Source: Luteibacter jiangsuensis
Lineage (GTDB): Bacteria > Pseudomonadota > Gammaproteobacteria > Xanthomonadales > Rhodanobacteraceae
Length of the DNA stretch: 64,000 nucleotides
Reading direction: 5' to 3'
Assembly (NCBI RefSeq): GCF_011742555.1
Contig: NZ_JAAQQR010000002.1
Location: forward strand, 558,001-622,000
Position 1 is the first letter of the stretch. Each line of letters begins with the position of its first letter. The position numbers were made by a program, and so were the translations under genes. This document shows, piece after piece, positions 15,807 to 24,317 of this stretch. The notes beneath the pieces are model-generated. The model saw only the letters and a program-made list of their open reading frames with translations. It ran no database searches and was not told where the DNA came from.

Positions 15807-16418
15807 TTACGGCACCACGGCGGGTGTCGGCGGATCGATCTGCCTTACCCGCGGCTCGCAGGCGGTCTGCAGAATGTCCATGACACGTGCGAGGCCTTCG
15901 GGCATGCCCTTGTCCTCGGCCTTCAGGTTCACCGTATAGCGCGCTGAATTGTCGGAGGTTCGTGTGTTCTCCGAGTGCGACGTGACCGATCCCGACACCT
16001 TGGCGCTCATGGAGAACGGACCGATTTTCAGACCGGTGTTGACCTCGTACTCCATGGCGGAGTCTTTCGATGTCTTTTCGGCGAAGGAGGACTTCACCTC
16101 CATGTCGAAGGTGATGTCTACCGTGGACACCCCAAGGTTCGGCACCTTCACGATGGCCAACAGCGGCACCGCCATCGAAACCTCTTCCTCGCCGGCGGTC
16201 CCGTCCGGGTTGATCACCGGGCGCTTGAAGTTGAAGTCGGCGGTACGCGTCTCGGAACCGCCACCCTCCTTCTCCACGAAGCCGACGGTCCTGATGAAAT
16301 CGGCCGTCGACTGCGCAAGCTTCACCTGGGCATCGCACGCCGCGCCGAGCGGCGCGCCGATCAGGTCGCCCATGGGCAAACCCTGGAACTGCTGGGACAT
16401 GTTGACCAGTCCGGTCAT
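15807..16418 (-). CDS. DUF2589-domain protein, copy 1
   Basis: A 203-residue soluble protein. The family core is visible at about 75-110 (VSMAVPLLAIVKVPNLGVST followed by VDITFDMEVKSS), then a second beta-rich stretch (FSMSAKVSGSVTSHSENTRTS). A C-terminal helix with KAEDKGMPEGLARVMDILQT follows. DUF2589 has no known function that I can name. AAAGGAG is placed 8 bases before the ATG. It is preceded by a second, shorter DUF2589 paralogue and a GH108 muramidase gene; no signal peptide is present. Confidence 0.82.
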   Translation of the reverse strand: MTGLVNMSQQFQGLPMGDLIGAPLGAACDAQVKLAQSTADFIRTVGFVEKEGGGSETRTADFNFKRPVINPDGTAGEEEVSMAVPLLAIVKVPNLGVSTVDITFDMEVKSSFAEKTSKDSAMEYEVNTGLKIGPFSMSAKVSGSVTSHSENTRTSDNSARYTVNLKAEDKGMPEGLARVMDILQTACEPRVRQIDPPTPAVVP

Positions 16419-16490
16419 GGCGTAGCTCCTTTACTTGTTACTGGATACACGGGGTGCACCACGCTCCCCGCGGTTCGGCACGGCGAGCGA

Positions 16491-17024
16491 TCACTCGTCG
16501 GTCCTGAACGTACGGAACACACCTTGCGTCTGTGCCAGATGGTTCATGAGTCGTGCCGCCCCCTCGCTGGGTTCGGCGGCCTCCACCCGGAGCACCACGT
16601 GCACCGCTCCGGACTTTCCCTTGCCCGATTTCACCGAGGTGTCTACCTGCAACACCCGCGACTTTCCCTCGCGCCTTCGGCCCCATGGCCTGGGTTTCGT
16701 TGCAGGGGCGTCCTCTTCCGTCGAATCCGGAATTTCCTCCAGGAGACCACTGAGGTCCGCATCGAAACTGATTTCCACATCCTTGATGCGGAGAAAGTTC
16801 GTCGATACCAGGGGAAGCAACGGCGCGCGATAGAGATCCTCGTGCTCTTCCGTCGCGTCCGGATGCATGGACGGCATGCGTATGACAATGCTTTTCGGTC
16901 GATTGTCTTCGTCGAAGTACTCGCCGAGGTAGGCAAGCTGGCGCTTCTCCACGCGTTCTTGCGCATCGATGACGGCGCCTGCCATGGCCTCGATCAAACC
17001 GGGGAGGGGTGTCTGTGTAGGCAT
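16491..17024 (-). CDS. DUF2589-domain protein, copy 2
   Basis: A 177-residue soluble protein with the same core as copy 1 in shortened form (LYRAPLLPLVSTNFLRIKDV then EISFDADLSG, about 68-97). A charged, proline-containing linker follows, and then a segment SGAVHVVLRVEAAEPSEGAARLMNHL that parallels the C-terminal repeat of copy 1. The start lies 7 bases after the muramidase stop. The two copies could form a hetero-oligomer, which is inference. Confidence 0.8.
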   Translation of the reverse strand: MPTQTPLPGLIEAMAGAVIDAQERVEKRQLAYLGEYFDEDNRPKSIVIRMPSMHPDATEEHEDLYRAPLLPLVSTNFLRIKDVEISFDADLSGLLEEIPDSTEEDAPATKPRPWGRRREGKSRVLQVDTSVKSGKGKSGAVHVVLRVEAAEPSEGAARLMNHLAQTQGVFRTFRTDE

Positions 17025-17031
17025 CTATCGC

Positions 17032-17580
17032 TTACCTGCGGGAAACGGGTGGATCGAACGAATCGACGCGACGAAGCCACCCTTTCAGAAACCGCGCGAG
17101 CGGCGGCCGGCGCGCAACCAGGTCCCGGTAGTAGTCGCGCCGTCCGTTCTGAAATAGCACGTGCACATTCTTGGGATCCGCCGTGCGCAGCGCGCCGAGC
17201 GTCGCGTTGCCGATGCGCCCGTCGACGCGAAGCCTCGGCTCTGCACCCAGCAGGTTCAACACTCGCTGCAACAGACGGGCGGAGCTGGCCCCGGCATTCA
17301 CCTGGAAATCGCAAACGATGTTCGCGATGTGCTGCGAATGTATTTCGTCACCTCGAATGGCATCCCAATACAGGGCCTTGTAGATCGTCGCGGCCTGCAT
17401 CTCGGTGAGCTGGCGCAATGCTTCCGGAGTCGGTTCGATACCGAGCAAGTCCTTCGCGCACGACCTGAACGTCGCCATGGTAATGCCGCGATTCGTGGCG
17501 CCACCCGGGTCGACCGGGTCGTTGACGTACCCGCCTTCATGCTTGAACAGGATGGGTGCGAAACGATGAAAATCTGCCAT
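17032..17580 (-). CDS. GH108-type muramidase (endolysin) with peptidoglycan-binding C-terminus
   Basis: A 182-residue protein with the GH108 active-site region at the N-terminus (LFKHEGGYVNDPVDPGGATN then RGIT). The Glu of HEGGY is the expected catalytic acid. A C-terminal peptidoglycan-binding module follows (about 95-170, DFQVNAGASSARLLQRVLN and VDGRIGNATLGAL). It should cleave the glycan backbone of peptidoglycan. No signal peptide is present, so access to the wall would need holin-like proteins, which the same locus offers. GAGAGGG supports the start. It is the first gene of the locus. Confidence 0.92.
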   Translation of the reverse strand: MADFHRFAPILFKHEGGYVNDPVDPGGATNRGITMATFRSCAKDLLGIEPTPEALRQLTEMQAATIYKALYWDAIRGDEIHSQHIANIVCDFQVNAGASSARLLQRVLNLLGAEPRLRVDGRIGNATLGALRTADPKNVHVLFQNGRRDYYRDLVARRPPLARFLKGWLRRVDSFDPPVSRR

Positions 17581-17706
17581 GGATGTCCCTCTCTTTCGTG
17601 CCGCTGCGATGCCTCGCCGTGGCCCACACTTTGCGAAATCCCGATCGAACCCGGTATCGGGCGCCGCCCGATTCGTACATAACCTCGCGGCGGATACCTA
17701 CGTCGC

Positions 17707-18435
17707 CTAGTCGTCGATACGGACTAGTCCCGCGCGAATCGCGTAGCGCGTGAGATGGGCAATGCTGCGCGCACCGATCTTTTCCATCACGTGCTCGCGA
17801 TGGGTACCGACCGTCTTCATGCTCAGGTTGAGGCGGCTCGCAATGTCGCGCGTACCCAGACCCTCGGCGTAGAGCCTCGCCACCTCGCGTTCGCGCGCGG
17901 TCAGCGCGGGGACGTCGGCCGCCGACGTATCGTGACGCCCCCTGAATCCTTCGACGAGCACGTGTGCGATGTCGGGACTGACGTAACATCCGCTTCGGAA
18001 CACCCGATCGATCGCTTCCAGCAGCGCAGCAAAGCCGCTGCGCTTGGCAACGTATCCGTGGACGCCGGCATCGAACGCCTCTCGCACCGAGCGAGCATCG
18101 TCGCGCGAGGAAAGGCATAGCAATCGCGTTCGCGGCTTCTGTGCCCCTATCCGCCGCACTGCTTCCGCGCCGTTCAGTCCGCTCATCGCGTTGTCGAAGA
18201 TGAGGAGGTCGGGCTCCTCGCGCAGTACGTGCCGTACGCACTCGCGGCCATCGCCGGTGCTGCCGGTAACGCGAATCGTTTCCTTCGCATGCAGCAGGGC
18301 CGCAAGCCCTTCCCTCGCGATGGTGTGCTCGTCTCCGATCGCCACCCGCAGCAGGCCGCCCGGACCGGACCCTGCCGGTAGTGACGGCGATGGAATGTTG
18401 GTGGACATATGGTTCCCGGACTTCTTATCTGGCAT
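17707..18435 (-). CDS. NarL/FixJ-type response regulator
   Basis: A 242-residue regulator: receiver domain at about 30-145 (acidic DEH pocket, phospho-acceptor Asp in LLIFDNAMSGLNG) and a LuxR-type HTH at about 170-235 (LTAREREVARLYAEGLGTRDIA). The start is fixed by AGGGAG 7 bases upstream of the ATG at 18435. No histidine kinase gene is adjacent. It lies directly upstream of the muramidase locus on the same strand, 126 bases away, and diverges from a winged-helix regulator, so it is a candidate controller of that locus. Confidence 0.88.
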   Translation of the reverse strand: MPDKKSGNHMSTNIPSPSLPAGSGPGGLLRVAIGDEHTIAREGLAALLHAKETIRVTGSTGDGRECVRHVLREEPDLLIFDNAMSGLNGAEAVRRIGAQKPRTRLLCLSSRDDARSVREAFDAGVHGYVAKRSGFAALLEAIDRVFRSGCYVSPDIAHVLVEGFRGRHDTSAADVPALTAREREVARLYAEGLGTRDIASRLNLSMKTVGTHREHVMEKIGARSIAHLTRYAIRAGLVRIDD

Positions 18436-18564
18436 ATAGGCACTCCCTTGTGAGCGCGCCAAGCCTCGTCGAGAAGACGTGCGATTGTCCTTTCGGAAAC
18501 CTTACGGTTCATGTTTTTTTTGAGAAGCCAGGAGAATGGCGCCGCTTTCGAGCGTGGCGTCGCG

Positions 18565-19131
18565 ATGGAGCAACGCAGGATGTTCACCCCCGCTTTCATG
18601 CTCGGCCATTGGTTCGTCTACCCACGGCACGGGTTCATCGAGAACGAAGAGAAGCGCGTCTTTCTCGAGCCTAAACTTCTCGATGTATTGGTTCTCCTCG
18701 CCGAAAATGCCGATGACGTGGTGAGCATGGATCTGCTGCTGGAGCGGTGCTGGCCGCGCGGCATCTACGGTGACAACCCGGTGCACAAGGCGATCGCGAT
18801 GCTTCGCAAGGCCCTCGGCGACGATGCGAAGTCGCCTCGCTACATCGCCACTGTGCGCAAGCGCGGGTATCGCCTCGTGGCCGCTGTTGCGCTCGAGACG
18901 ACCTCGCATGGCGAGCCACCCGGGTTGCCGCAGCGGCCCTTCCCTGCCGCCCTGTCGACCATGCTCGATCGCCGGGCGACGGACGCTTCCAGACACGCAT
19001 CGGTCGCGCTGGAAATGAACGCACTTTGCGAACGTTCTCATCGCGTACCGCAGGAGAGGCCACCCGGGAACCCCCGCGAACGACCGCCAATGAGATTTCT
19101 CTACAGGTCCTTCAGTGGCTCTTTCAGGTAG
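18565..19131 (+). CDS. winged-helix (Trans_reg_C) DNA-binding protein
   Basis: A 188-residue protein with an OmpR/CadC-type winged helix at about 15-105 (VFLEPKLLDVLVLLAENADD, SMDLLLERCWPRG, then VRKRGYRLVA). It lacks a receiver domain and shows no membrane helix; the C-terminal 80 residues are polar and low in pattern. The start is uncertain: ATG 18511 and ATG 18580 are in frame. It is divergent from the NarL-type gene. The target is unknown. Confidence 0.78.
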   Translation: MEQRRMFTPAFMLGHWFVYPRHGFIENEEKRVFLEPKLLDVLVLLAENADDVVSMDLLLERCWPRGIYGDNPVHKAIAMLRKALGDDAKSPRYIATVRKRGYRLVAAVALETTSHGEPPGLPQRPFPAALSTMLDRRATDASRHASVALEMNALCERSHRVPQERPPGNPRERPPMRFLYRSFSGSFR

Positions 19132-19178
19132 TGGCCGTCCTGCGCTTCGACACGCATCGTGGTATCTGGCATGCGGCG

Positions 19179-20423
19179 TTATCTACGCTCGCCCACGGGA
19201 GGGCATGGCGTGCGCGATGCCTTTGCCGCATGGTCTCCTGTCTCGATCTTCCGGAGCGCCTTCAATCCAAACAGCGGCCGGATGAACCCGACGCGGCGGA
19301 TCACGAACTCGTGCAGCACGTAGCACCCGGTGATCGTCCCGGCCAGCACCAGGGCGGGCTCCAGCCAGGGGCCAAGCGCCATCGGCTTCAGACAGAACAC
19401 CAACAGGATGATCAGGCTCTGGTGCAGCATGTACCAGGGGTACACCGCTTCCGTGCAGTACGGCAGCCACGGGAACGGACGGTCGAGGACCACCTTGCCC
19501 CAGCCGAGGATCGCCAGCAGAGCGGTCCAGAGGTACAGCGATTGCGCGGCCTGCGAAAGCACGGTCCAGAATGGTTCCGGCACGCGGTACACCCACGAGT
19601 CGCTCGCGACCAGCTGGCCGGTCAGCCGAAGCCCGAGATAGAGTGCGATCGATGCCAGCGCGACGGCGAGGGTGGCCTTGCGCAGTGCCGCGACGCGTGA
19701 CCAGAACCCGGCCTCGCGGGCCAGCAGGTAGCCACCGAGGAAGATCGAGGCGTACTTCGCATGCTGGTACCAGTCATCGGCGTAGGCATTGGTGCCGGGG
19801 AATGTCGGCGCGAGGTACAGGATGTAGAAGAGCAGCAGTGCCGTCGGCGCCCCAATCAGCAGCCAGGCCGGTGCCCGGCAGAAGGCGGCGACTGCGGCAT
19901 GGACGCGGCCATGGCCGAGGAACGGCATCAGCACGACGAGGCCAAGCGTGTAGGTCCACAGGTAAGGCAGGTACCACAGGTGGTTCCAGGTGATCCCGAA
20001 CTGCCAACCCGTGAAGCTGTCCTTCGGCCACGGGTGCACGTGCCAGTAGCTCAGCAGGAAATGGAGGAAACCGGGGGTGAGGTGGCCGCTCGCGACGCCT
20101 TCGCAGTACGGTTGGATGGGAACCACGACGAACATGCCGAAGATGAGCGGCAGCATCAGCCGCCAGGTCCGCTCCCGCGCGAAGCGGAGCAGGCGGCCCT
20201 CGGGGGCCGCCAGGGCGATCGCCGCACCCGAGATCAGGAACAGCAGGCACATCCGCCAGCGGTTCACGAAGATCATCGGCCACTGCAACCAGTCGGCGGT
20301 GTAGGCACTTTTGATGTGGAAGTCCCAGTCCCCGACGTAGGCCATGGCCGTGTGATAGAGGATGAGGAGAGCGAAAGCGAACACGCGGAGCGCGTCGATG
20401 TCGTGGCGGCGGGTGCGGATCAT
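19179..20423 (-). CDS. acyltransferase 3 family membrane protein (OpgC-like)
   Basis: A 414-residue inner-membrane protein with about ten helices. The N-terminal signature RRHDIDALRVFAFALLILYH carries the conserved RxxxxDxLR and active histidine of acyltransferase 3 proteins. These transfer acyl groups onto extracytoplasmic glycans; the overall look resembles OpgC-type glucan succinyltransferases, but the acceptor is not evident. The gene is divergent from a LytTR membrane regulator, an arrangement that suggests the latter controls it. Confidence 0.85.
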   Translation of the reverse strand: MIRTRRHDIDALRVFAFALLILYHTAMAYVGDWDFHIKSAYTADWLQWPMIFVNRWRMCLLFLISGAAIALAAPEGRLLRFARERTWRLMLPLIFGMFVVVPIQPYCEGVASGHLTPGFLHFLLSYWHVHPWPKDSFTGWQFGITWNHLWYLPYLWTYTLGLVVLMPFLGHGRVHAAVAAFCRAPAWLLIGAPTALLLFYILYLAPTFPGTNAYADDWYQHAKYASIFLGGYLLAREAGFWSRVAALRKATLAVALASIALYLGLRLTGQLVASDSWVYRVPEPFWTVLSQAAQSLYLWTALLAILGWGKVVLDRPFPWLPYCTEAVYPWYMLHQSLIILLVFCLKPMALGPWLEPALVLAGTITGCYVLHEFVIRRVGFIRPLFGLKALRKIETGDHAAKASRTPCPPVGERR

Positions 20424-20493
20424 GGCGAGGCGTCCTTGTTTTGAACCGGAGCCAGAATCGGCGTCGGACAAGGCCTGGGACCAGCGCGAGGGG

Positions 20494-20508
20494 CCGGTTG
20501 GACCGGTT
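20494..20508. promoter_or_regulatory. possible LytTR-type direct repeat in the divergent intergenic region
   Basis: The hexamer ccggtt occurs twice at a 9-base period (20494 and 20503), and the reverse-oriented aaccgg lies at 20444. The region separates the acyltransferase and LytTR genes. Direct repeats are typical targets of LytTR domains, but this match is short and may be chance. Confidence 0.3.
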
Positions 20509-20570
20509 TTGGGGACGAATGGAGGGCGGGATGGGATGAACCCGCGAGGATCGCCGCCCACGACGACGCT

Positions 20571-21488
20571 ATGATCCCGGCCATGGATCCCTCGCCCACA
20601 CCACCCGGCCGCGAACTCGACCGGGCCCACCGTCGCCGCCGCATCCTGATGATCGCCTTCTGGGTGTTCACCTTCGTCGTCGCGGCCACCGGCAATACGC
20701 TGACCACCCGGATCGACGTGCAGCGCAACGGCCTCGTCTACCCCACGTGGCAGATCGCGACCAACGAATTCACCAGCATCTTCATCTCCCTGCTGATGCT
20801 GCCGCTTCTCCTCCGCGCCTGTGATCGCTGGCCGCTCCATGCCGATACCTGGCGCCGGCGCCTGCCGCTCTATGTCCTTGGCAGCGTGGCCTGGTCCGCC
20901 GTCCACATCGTCGGCATGGACCTGCTTCGCTGGCTCTTCTACGGCATGCGGGGTTCGCATTACGAGCCGGGGTCGTGGGCCGTGCAGGCGGTCTACGAGT
21001 ACCTGAAGGATGTACGGACCTTCTTCCTCATCGTCGCCGTCTGCCACACGGTCGAGTGGTTCGGCCGACGCTCCCAGGGTGAAGCGAGCCTTCTCGATGC
21101 GCCCGATGAAGGCCCGGCGATCGAGTCGGTGGAGCGTCCGGAGCGATTCCTCGTCCGCAAGCTCGGCCGCGACTTCCTCGTCGCGACGGCGGACATCGAG
21201 TGGGCCCAGTCGGCAGGCAACTACGTGAACCTTCGGGTGCGGGGCCGCGATTACCCGCTGCGCAGCACGCTGGCGGCGCTGGAGACGAAGCTCGATCCCG
21301 CGGTGTTCGTGCGCGCCCACCGCAGCTATCTGGTGCAGATCGGCCAGGTCACGTCGATCGAGCCGCTCGATGCGGGAGATGCACGCCTGCACATGGCAGA
21401 CGGTACCGTCCTGCCGTGCAGCCGCCGTTACAGGGACAGCCTTCGCGCGGCCGCGGCGGGTGTCGAACCTGCCCTGGCGCGGGCATGA
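20571..21488 (+). CDS. membrane-anchored LytTR-domain transcription regulator
   Basis: A 305-residue protein with four N-terminal membrane helices (about 25-155) and a C-terminal LytTR DNA-binding domain (about 195-295, including ADIEWAQSAGNYVNLRVRG and VRAHRSYLVQIGQV). There is no receiver domain, so it probably senses directly in the membrane. The start may instead be the ATG four codons later at 20583; neither has a clear ribosome site. It is divergent from the acyltransferase gene. Confidence 0.87.
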   Translation: MIPAMDPSPTPPGRELDRAHRRRRILMIAFWVFTFVVAATGNTLTTRIDVQRNGLVYPTWQIATNEFTSIFISLLMLPLLLRACDRWPLHADTWRRRLPLYVLGSVAWSAVHIVGMDLLRWLFYGMRGSHYEPGSWAVQAVYEYLKDVRTFFLIVAVCHTVEWFGRRSQGEASLLDAPDEGPAIESVERPERFLVRKLGRDFLVATADIEWAQSAGNYVNLRVRGRDYPLRSTLAALETKLDPAVFVRAHRSYLVQIGQVTSIEPLDAGDARLHMADGTVLPCSRRYRDSLRAAAAGVEPALARA

Positions 21489-21530
21489 TGGACCGCAGGC
21501 CCTGACGGACATCCGCCTACCGATCGGCTG

Positions 21531-21566
21531 AAAAGACAAAAGCCCCCGATTTCTCGGAGGCTTTTG
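21531..21566 (-). terminator. terminator of tRNA-Gln
   Basis: On the minus strand AAAGCCTCCGA-GAAA-TCGGGGGCTTT is followed by TGTCTTTT, a hairpin with a T-rich tail just after the tRNA. On the plus strand it can also stop transcripts from the LytTR gene. Confidence 0.85.
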
Positions 21567-21571
21567 GGGTT

Positions 21572-21645
21572 TGGCTGGGAGACTAGGATTCGAACCTAGA
21601 TAAACGGAGTCAGAGTCCGTTGTCCTACCGTTAGACGATCTCCCA
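21572..21645 (-). tRNA. tRNA-Gln (anticodon CTG)
   Basis: The minus strand folds into a complete cloverleaf of 74 bases including an encoded CCA. The acceptor stem is TGGGAGA / TCTCCCA with discriminator G, the anticodon stem ACGGA / TCCGT holds loop CTCTGAC (anticodon CTG), and the T arm carries GGTTCGAATCC. It lies between a terminator and the rpsI gene. Confidence 0.97.
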
Positions 21646-21726
21646 ATAAACCGGGCTTTGGCGCGCTCTGACCTTGAAGCACCAAAGTTTGAAGCACTGC
21701 CCCGAAGGGCCGCCCCACAAAGGGGT

Positions 21727-22119
21727 TTAGCGCTTCGAGAACTGCGTTGCGCGGCGGGCCTTGTGGAGACCGACCTTCTTGCGCTCGACTTCGCGGGCGT
21801 CGCGGGTCATGAAGCCGGCCTTGCGCAGCGGCGACTTCAGCGCTTCGTCGTATTCGACGAGGGCGCGGGCGATGCCGAGGCGGATGGCGCCGGCCTGGCC
21901 CGTGATGCCGCCACCGGCAACGGTGACCATGATATCGAACTTCTCGCTGTTGTCGGTCAGCTCGAGCGGCTGGCGGACGATCATGCGCGAGGTTTCACGA
22001 CCGAAGAACTGGTCGAGCGGCTTGCCGTTGACAACGATGCCACCGGTGCCCTTGCGGAGGAACACGCGGGCGGCGGAGGTCTTGCGGCGGCCGGTACCGT
22101 AATTCTGCTGGGTAGCCAT
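21727..22119 (-). CDS. rpsI: 30S ribosomal protein S9
   Basis: 130 residues, the full family length. The N-terminal [15 protein letters not shown] and the basic C-terminal tail ending QFSKR that reaches the ribosomal P site are both typical. Nine bases separate it from the upstream L13 gene, giving the universal rplM-rpsI operon. Confidence 0.99.
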   Translation of the reverse strand: MATQQNYGTGRRKTSAARVFLRKGTGGIVVNGKPLDQFFGRETSRMIVRQPLELTDNSEKFDIMVTVAGGGITGQAGAIRLGIARALVEYDEALKSPLRKAGFMTRDAREVERKKVGLHKARRATQFSKR

Positions 22120-22128
22120 GTCGATTCC

Positions 22129-22557
22129 TTAGATTTCCAGCGCCTGCGGCTGCTGTGCGGTATGCGGGTGCTCGGCGCCGCCGTACACCTTGAGCTTGCG
22201 GTACATGGCGCGACCCAGCGGGTTCTTCGGCAGCATGCCCTTCACGGCGATCTCGATCACGCGCTCCGGATGCGTGGCGAGCAGGTCCTTCAGACTGGTG
22301 GTCTTCAGGTTGCCGACGTAGCCGGTGAAGCGGTGGTACATCTTGTCGTCCAGCTTTGCACCGGTGACCGCCACCTTGCCGGCGTTGATCACGACGATGT
22401 AGTCGCCGGTATCGACGTGCGGGGTGAACTCGGGCTTGTGCTTACCGCGGAGACGGCGCGCGACCTCGGTCGACAGACGACCCAGGGTCTTGTTCGTGGC
22501 GTCGATCACGAACCAATCGCGCTTGACGCTCTCCGGCTTGGCGCTGAACGTTTTCAT
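22129..22557 (-). CDS. rplM: 50S ribosomal protein L13
   Basis: 142 residues, the standard length, starting [20 protein letters not shown] and including [17 protein letters not shown] and [19 protein letters not shown]. First gene of the rplM-rpsI operon. The leader contains a small hairpin (ccgccg / cggcgg) close to the start that may play a part in the autoregulation known for L13 in E. coli; that is inference. Confidence 0.99.
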   Translation of the reverse strand: MKTFSAKPESVKRDWFVIDATNKTLGRLSTEVARRLRGKHKPEFTPHVDTGDYIVVINAGKVAVTGAKLDDKMYHRFTGYVGNLKTTSLKDLLATHPERVIEIAVKGMLPKNPLGRAMYRKLKVYGGAEHPHTAQQPQALEI

Positions 22558-22572
22558 TTCGAAAATACCTGG

Positions 22573-22596
22573 TTTGCCGCCGAGGACGGCGGAACA
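22573..22596 (-). promoter_or_regulatory. hairpin in the rplM leader
   Basis: A 6-bp stem (ccgccg-agga-cggcgg) lies about 20 bases upstream of the rplM ATG. It may be part of ribosomal-protein feedback control, but only the pairing is seen. The rest of 22558-22821 shows no recognisable element. Confidence 0.3.
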
Positions 22597-22821
22597 CGGA
22601 ATCGGTGAAAGCAAAGGCGCGAGAGAATAGCGGACTTTTCCCTCATCGCGCAAGCCCACGGTGTCGGTGAGCTTCGGGCCGACAATCATAGCATGACGAC
22701 CGGGAATCTTCACAAGCCCGTCGCATTCGGGGCGGGGCGCGGCAACGAGCCGCAGCGCCTTCACCCGGCGGGCGACGCGGCGCATTGTAACGTGTGTCGT
22801 CCCCCAACGCAGGAGTCCGTG

Positions 22822-23463
22822 ATGTCCGTTCGCACCCTGAGCCCCCTGGATCGCCTGCTCGAAGGCCTGGAACGGGCCATGGAAGCGGTCGCAGGCTCCC
22901 CGGAAGCCCACCGCCGCTCGCCGGGCGATGCCCTCCCCGATGCCGACCTGACCGAGGCGGAACGGCGGCACGCGGCAGGACTGATGCGGATCAACCACGT
23001 GGGCGAAGTCTGCGCCCAGGCCCTCTACGTGGGTCAGGCGGCGCTGGCCCGCAACGAAGAAACGCGCCGGCACCTGATGCACGCCGCGCAGGAGGAAACC
23101 GACCACCTGGCCTGGTGCGCAGAACGCCTCAAGCAACTGGACAGCCGCCCCAGCCTGCTGAATCCCTTGTGGTACGCAGGCAGCTATGCCATCGGCGTGG
23201 CCGCGGCCGCCGTCGGCGACCCGGTGAGTCTGGGATTCGTGGTGGAGACCGAACGCCAGGTGGAAGCGCACCTGGCCGACCATCTGGAACGGCTGCCGGC
23301 ACAGGACGCGCGCTCCCGCGCCATCCTCACCCAGATGCAGACCGACGAAATCCGACATGCCGAAGCGGCCCAGGCACGCGGCGGCATCGACCTTCCCTGG
23401 CCCATCCCGGGCCTCATGCATGCCGCTTCGGCGGTGATGAAGGCGGTGGCGTACCGGTTCTAG
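22822..23463 (+). CDS. coq7: 3-demethoxyubiquinol hydroxylase Coq7
   Basis: A 213-residue carboxylate-bridged di-iron hydroxylase that adds the last ring hydroxyl in ubiquinone synthesis at the membrane. Ligand motifs are present in order: [27 protein letters not shown] and TDEIRHAE. The start is chosen at the ATG with AGGAG 6 bases upstream. Length matches beta/gamma-proteobacterial Coq7. It is a single gene, divergent from rplM. Confidence 0.96.
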   Translation: MSVRTLSPLDRLLEGLERAMEAVAGSPEAHRRSPGDALPDADLTEAERRHAAGLMRINHVGEVCAQALYVGQAALARNEETRRHLMHAAQEETDHLAWCAERLKQLDSRPSLLNPLWYAGSYAIGVAAAAVGDPVSLGFVVETERQVEAHLADHLERLPAQDARSRAILTQMQTDEIRHAEAAQARGGIDLPWPIPGLMHAASAVMKAVAYRF

Positions 23464-23464
23464 G

Positions 23465-24151
23465 CTAGCGGCAGAAACCGAAGCCGCGCCCCTGCATGTG
23501 GAAGTGGGTGCGGTGGGCGGCGTTGTAGTCGGGGCCCAGGATGGCGCCGAAGTAGCGGCATCCCTCCGCCTCCAGGCCATGGAGGAAATCCGCCTCGGTC
23601 CTGGCGTCCCACCCTTTTTCCACGGTGATGTGCCGCCCGTCGGCCAGCCGCCACCCGGTGACGTCGATGGCGTCGGCCAGGGCATGCCGGCTGAGCGGCG
23701 CCTGGTCCCGGTGGTAGACGTTCCTGCAGCTGTAGCTTCCCACGTGGTCCACGATGCGGACCGGCGAGCCAAAGGCCGCCTCGGCGCGGGGCTGGAGCAC
23801 GTGGCGGTGGAATAGAACCATCGACGCCGCGAGCGGACAGGTAAGCGTGGCGGGAGAAGCGAGCCGCGCCGGGCCGATGGCCGAGAGCCGCACGGCGTCG
23901 GTCCAGCCGCAACCGTTCGGCTCCTTGCGGTCCGCCACGGGCGTGAAGACGGCCCCGGCCTCCCCGATCGCCGCCTTGCACATGGCCGGGTCGTCGCCCA
24001 GCCTGCCGAGCTTGAAGCGCAGGAACATGTCCGGTTCCGCCGCGAGGTCCAGGCGCGCCCACGGGTTGTAGCGGTCGGGCGGGCGCCAGCCCCGCGACCA
24101 GACGAGCGCGGCCAGGGCCAGCAGGAGAATGAACAGCAGCAAGGGACGCAT
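23465..24151 (-). CDS. extensin-family protein (peptidase-fold), membrane-anchored
   Basis: A 228-residue protein with an uncleaved N-terminal hydrophobic helix ([15 protein letters not shown]) and an extensin-like C-terminal domain of the LAS/peptidoglycan-carboxypeptidase fold. Metal-site patterns are [14 protein letters not shown] (HxxxxxxD) and [15 protein letters not shown]. Several cysteines suggest disulfides in the periplasm. The enzymatic role is unproven in the family. It converges with coq7, with one base between stops. Confidence 0.88.
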   Translation of the reverse strand: MRPLLLFILLLALAALVWSRGWRPPDRYNPWARLDLAAEPDMFLRFKLGRLGDDPAMCKAAIGEAGAVFTPVADRKEPNGCGWTDAVRLSAIGPARLASPATLTCPLAASMVLFHRHVLQPRAEAAFGSPVRIVDHVGSYSCRNVYHRDQAPLSRHALADAIDVTGWRLADGRHITVEKGWDARTEADFLHGLEAEGCRYFGAILGPDYNAAHRTHFHMQGRGFGFCR

Positions 24152-24185
24152 GAAACGACGCTAGCGGACTGTACGTGAAGCCCTC

Positions 24186-24269
24186 TTGTGGGAGCCGCTT
24201 CAGCGGCGACGGCGGTCCGCTGTGACCTGGCCCGCTGCCGCGGGATCGCCGCTGAAGCGGCTCCCACAA
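24186..24269. repeat. palindromic repeat, GTGGGAGCCGC type (copy A)
   Basis: A perfect 24-bp inverted repeat (outer arms beginning ttgtgggagccgc) flanks a 36-base core containing gctgccgcggg. Each arm is itself partly palindromic (gccgcttcagcggc). A related copy with the same left arm and core lies at 55217-55296. It is of the REP-like class common in Xanthomonadales. Confidence 0.9.
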
Positions 24270-24289
24270 CGGCGTCGCCCGCCAAGAAA

Positions 24290-24313
24290 AAGCCCCGCCT
24301 TTTCGCGGGGCTT
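24290..24313 (-). terminator. rho-independent terminator of speD
   Basis: On the minus strand AAGCCCCGC-GAAAAG-GCGGGGCTT is followed by TTTCTT, beginning 5 bases after the speD stop. Stem of 9 bp with a clear T-rich tail. Confidence 0.93.
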
Positions 24314-24317
24314 CTCG

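Noticed and set aside
14052-17580. Locus as an intact prophage
   Set aside because: No integrase, capsid, tail, portal or terminase gene, and no attachment-site repeats seen; only lysis-type genes are present.
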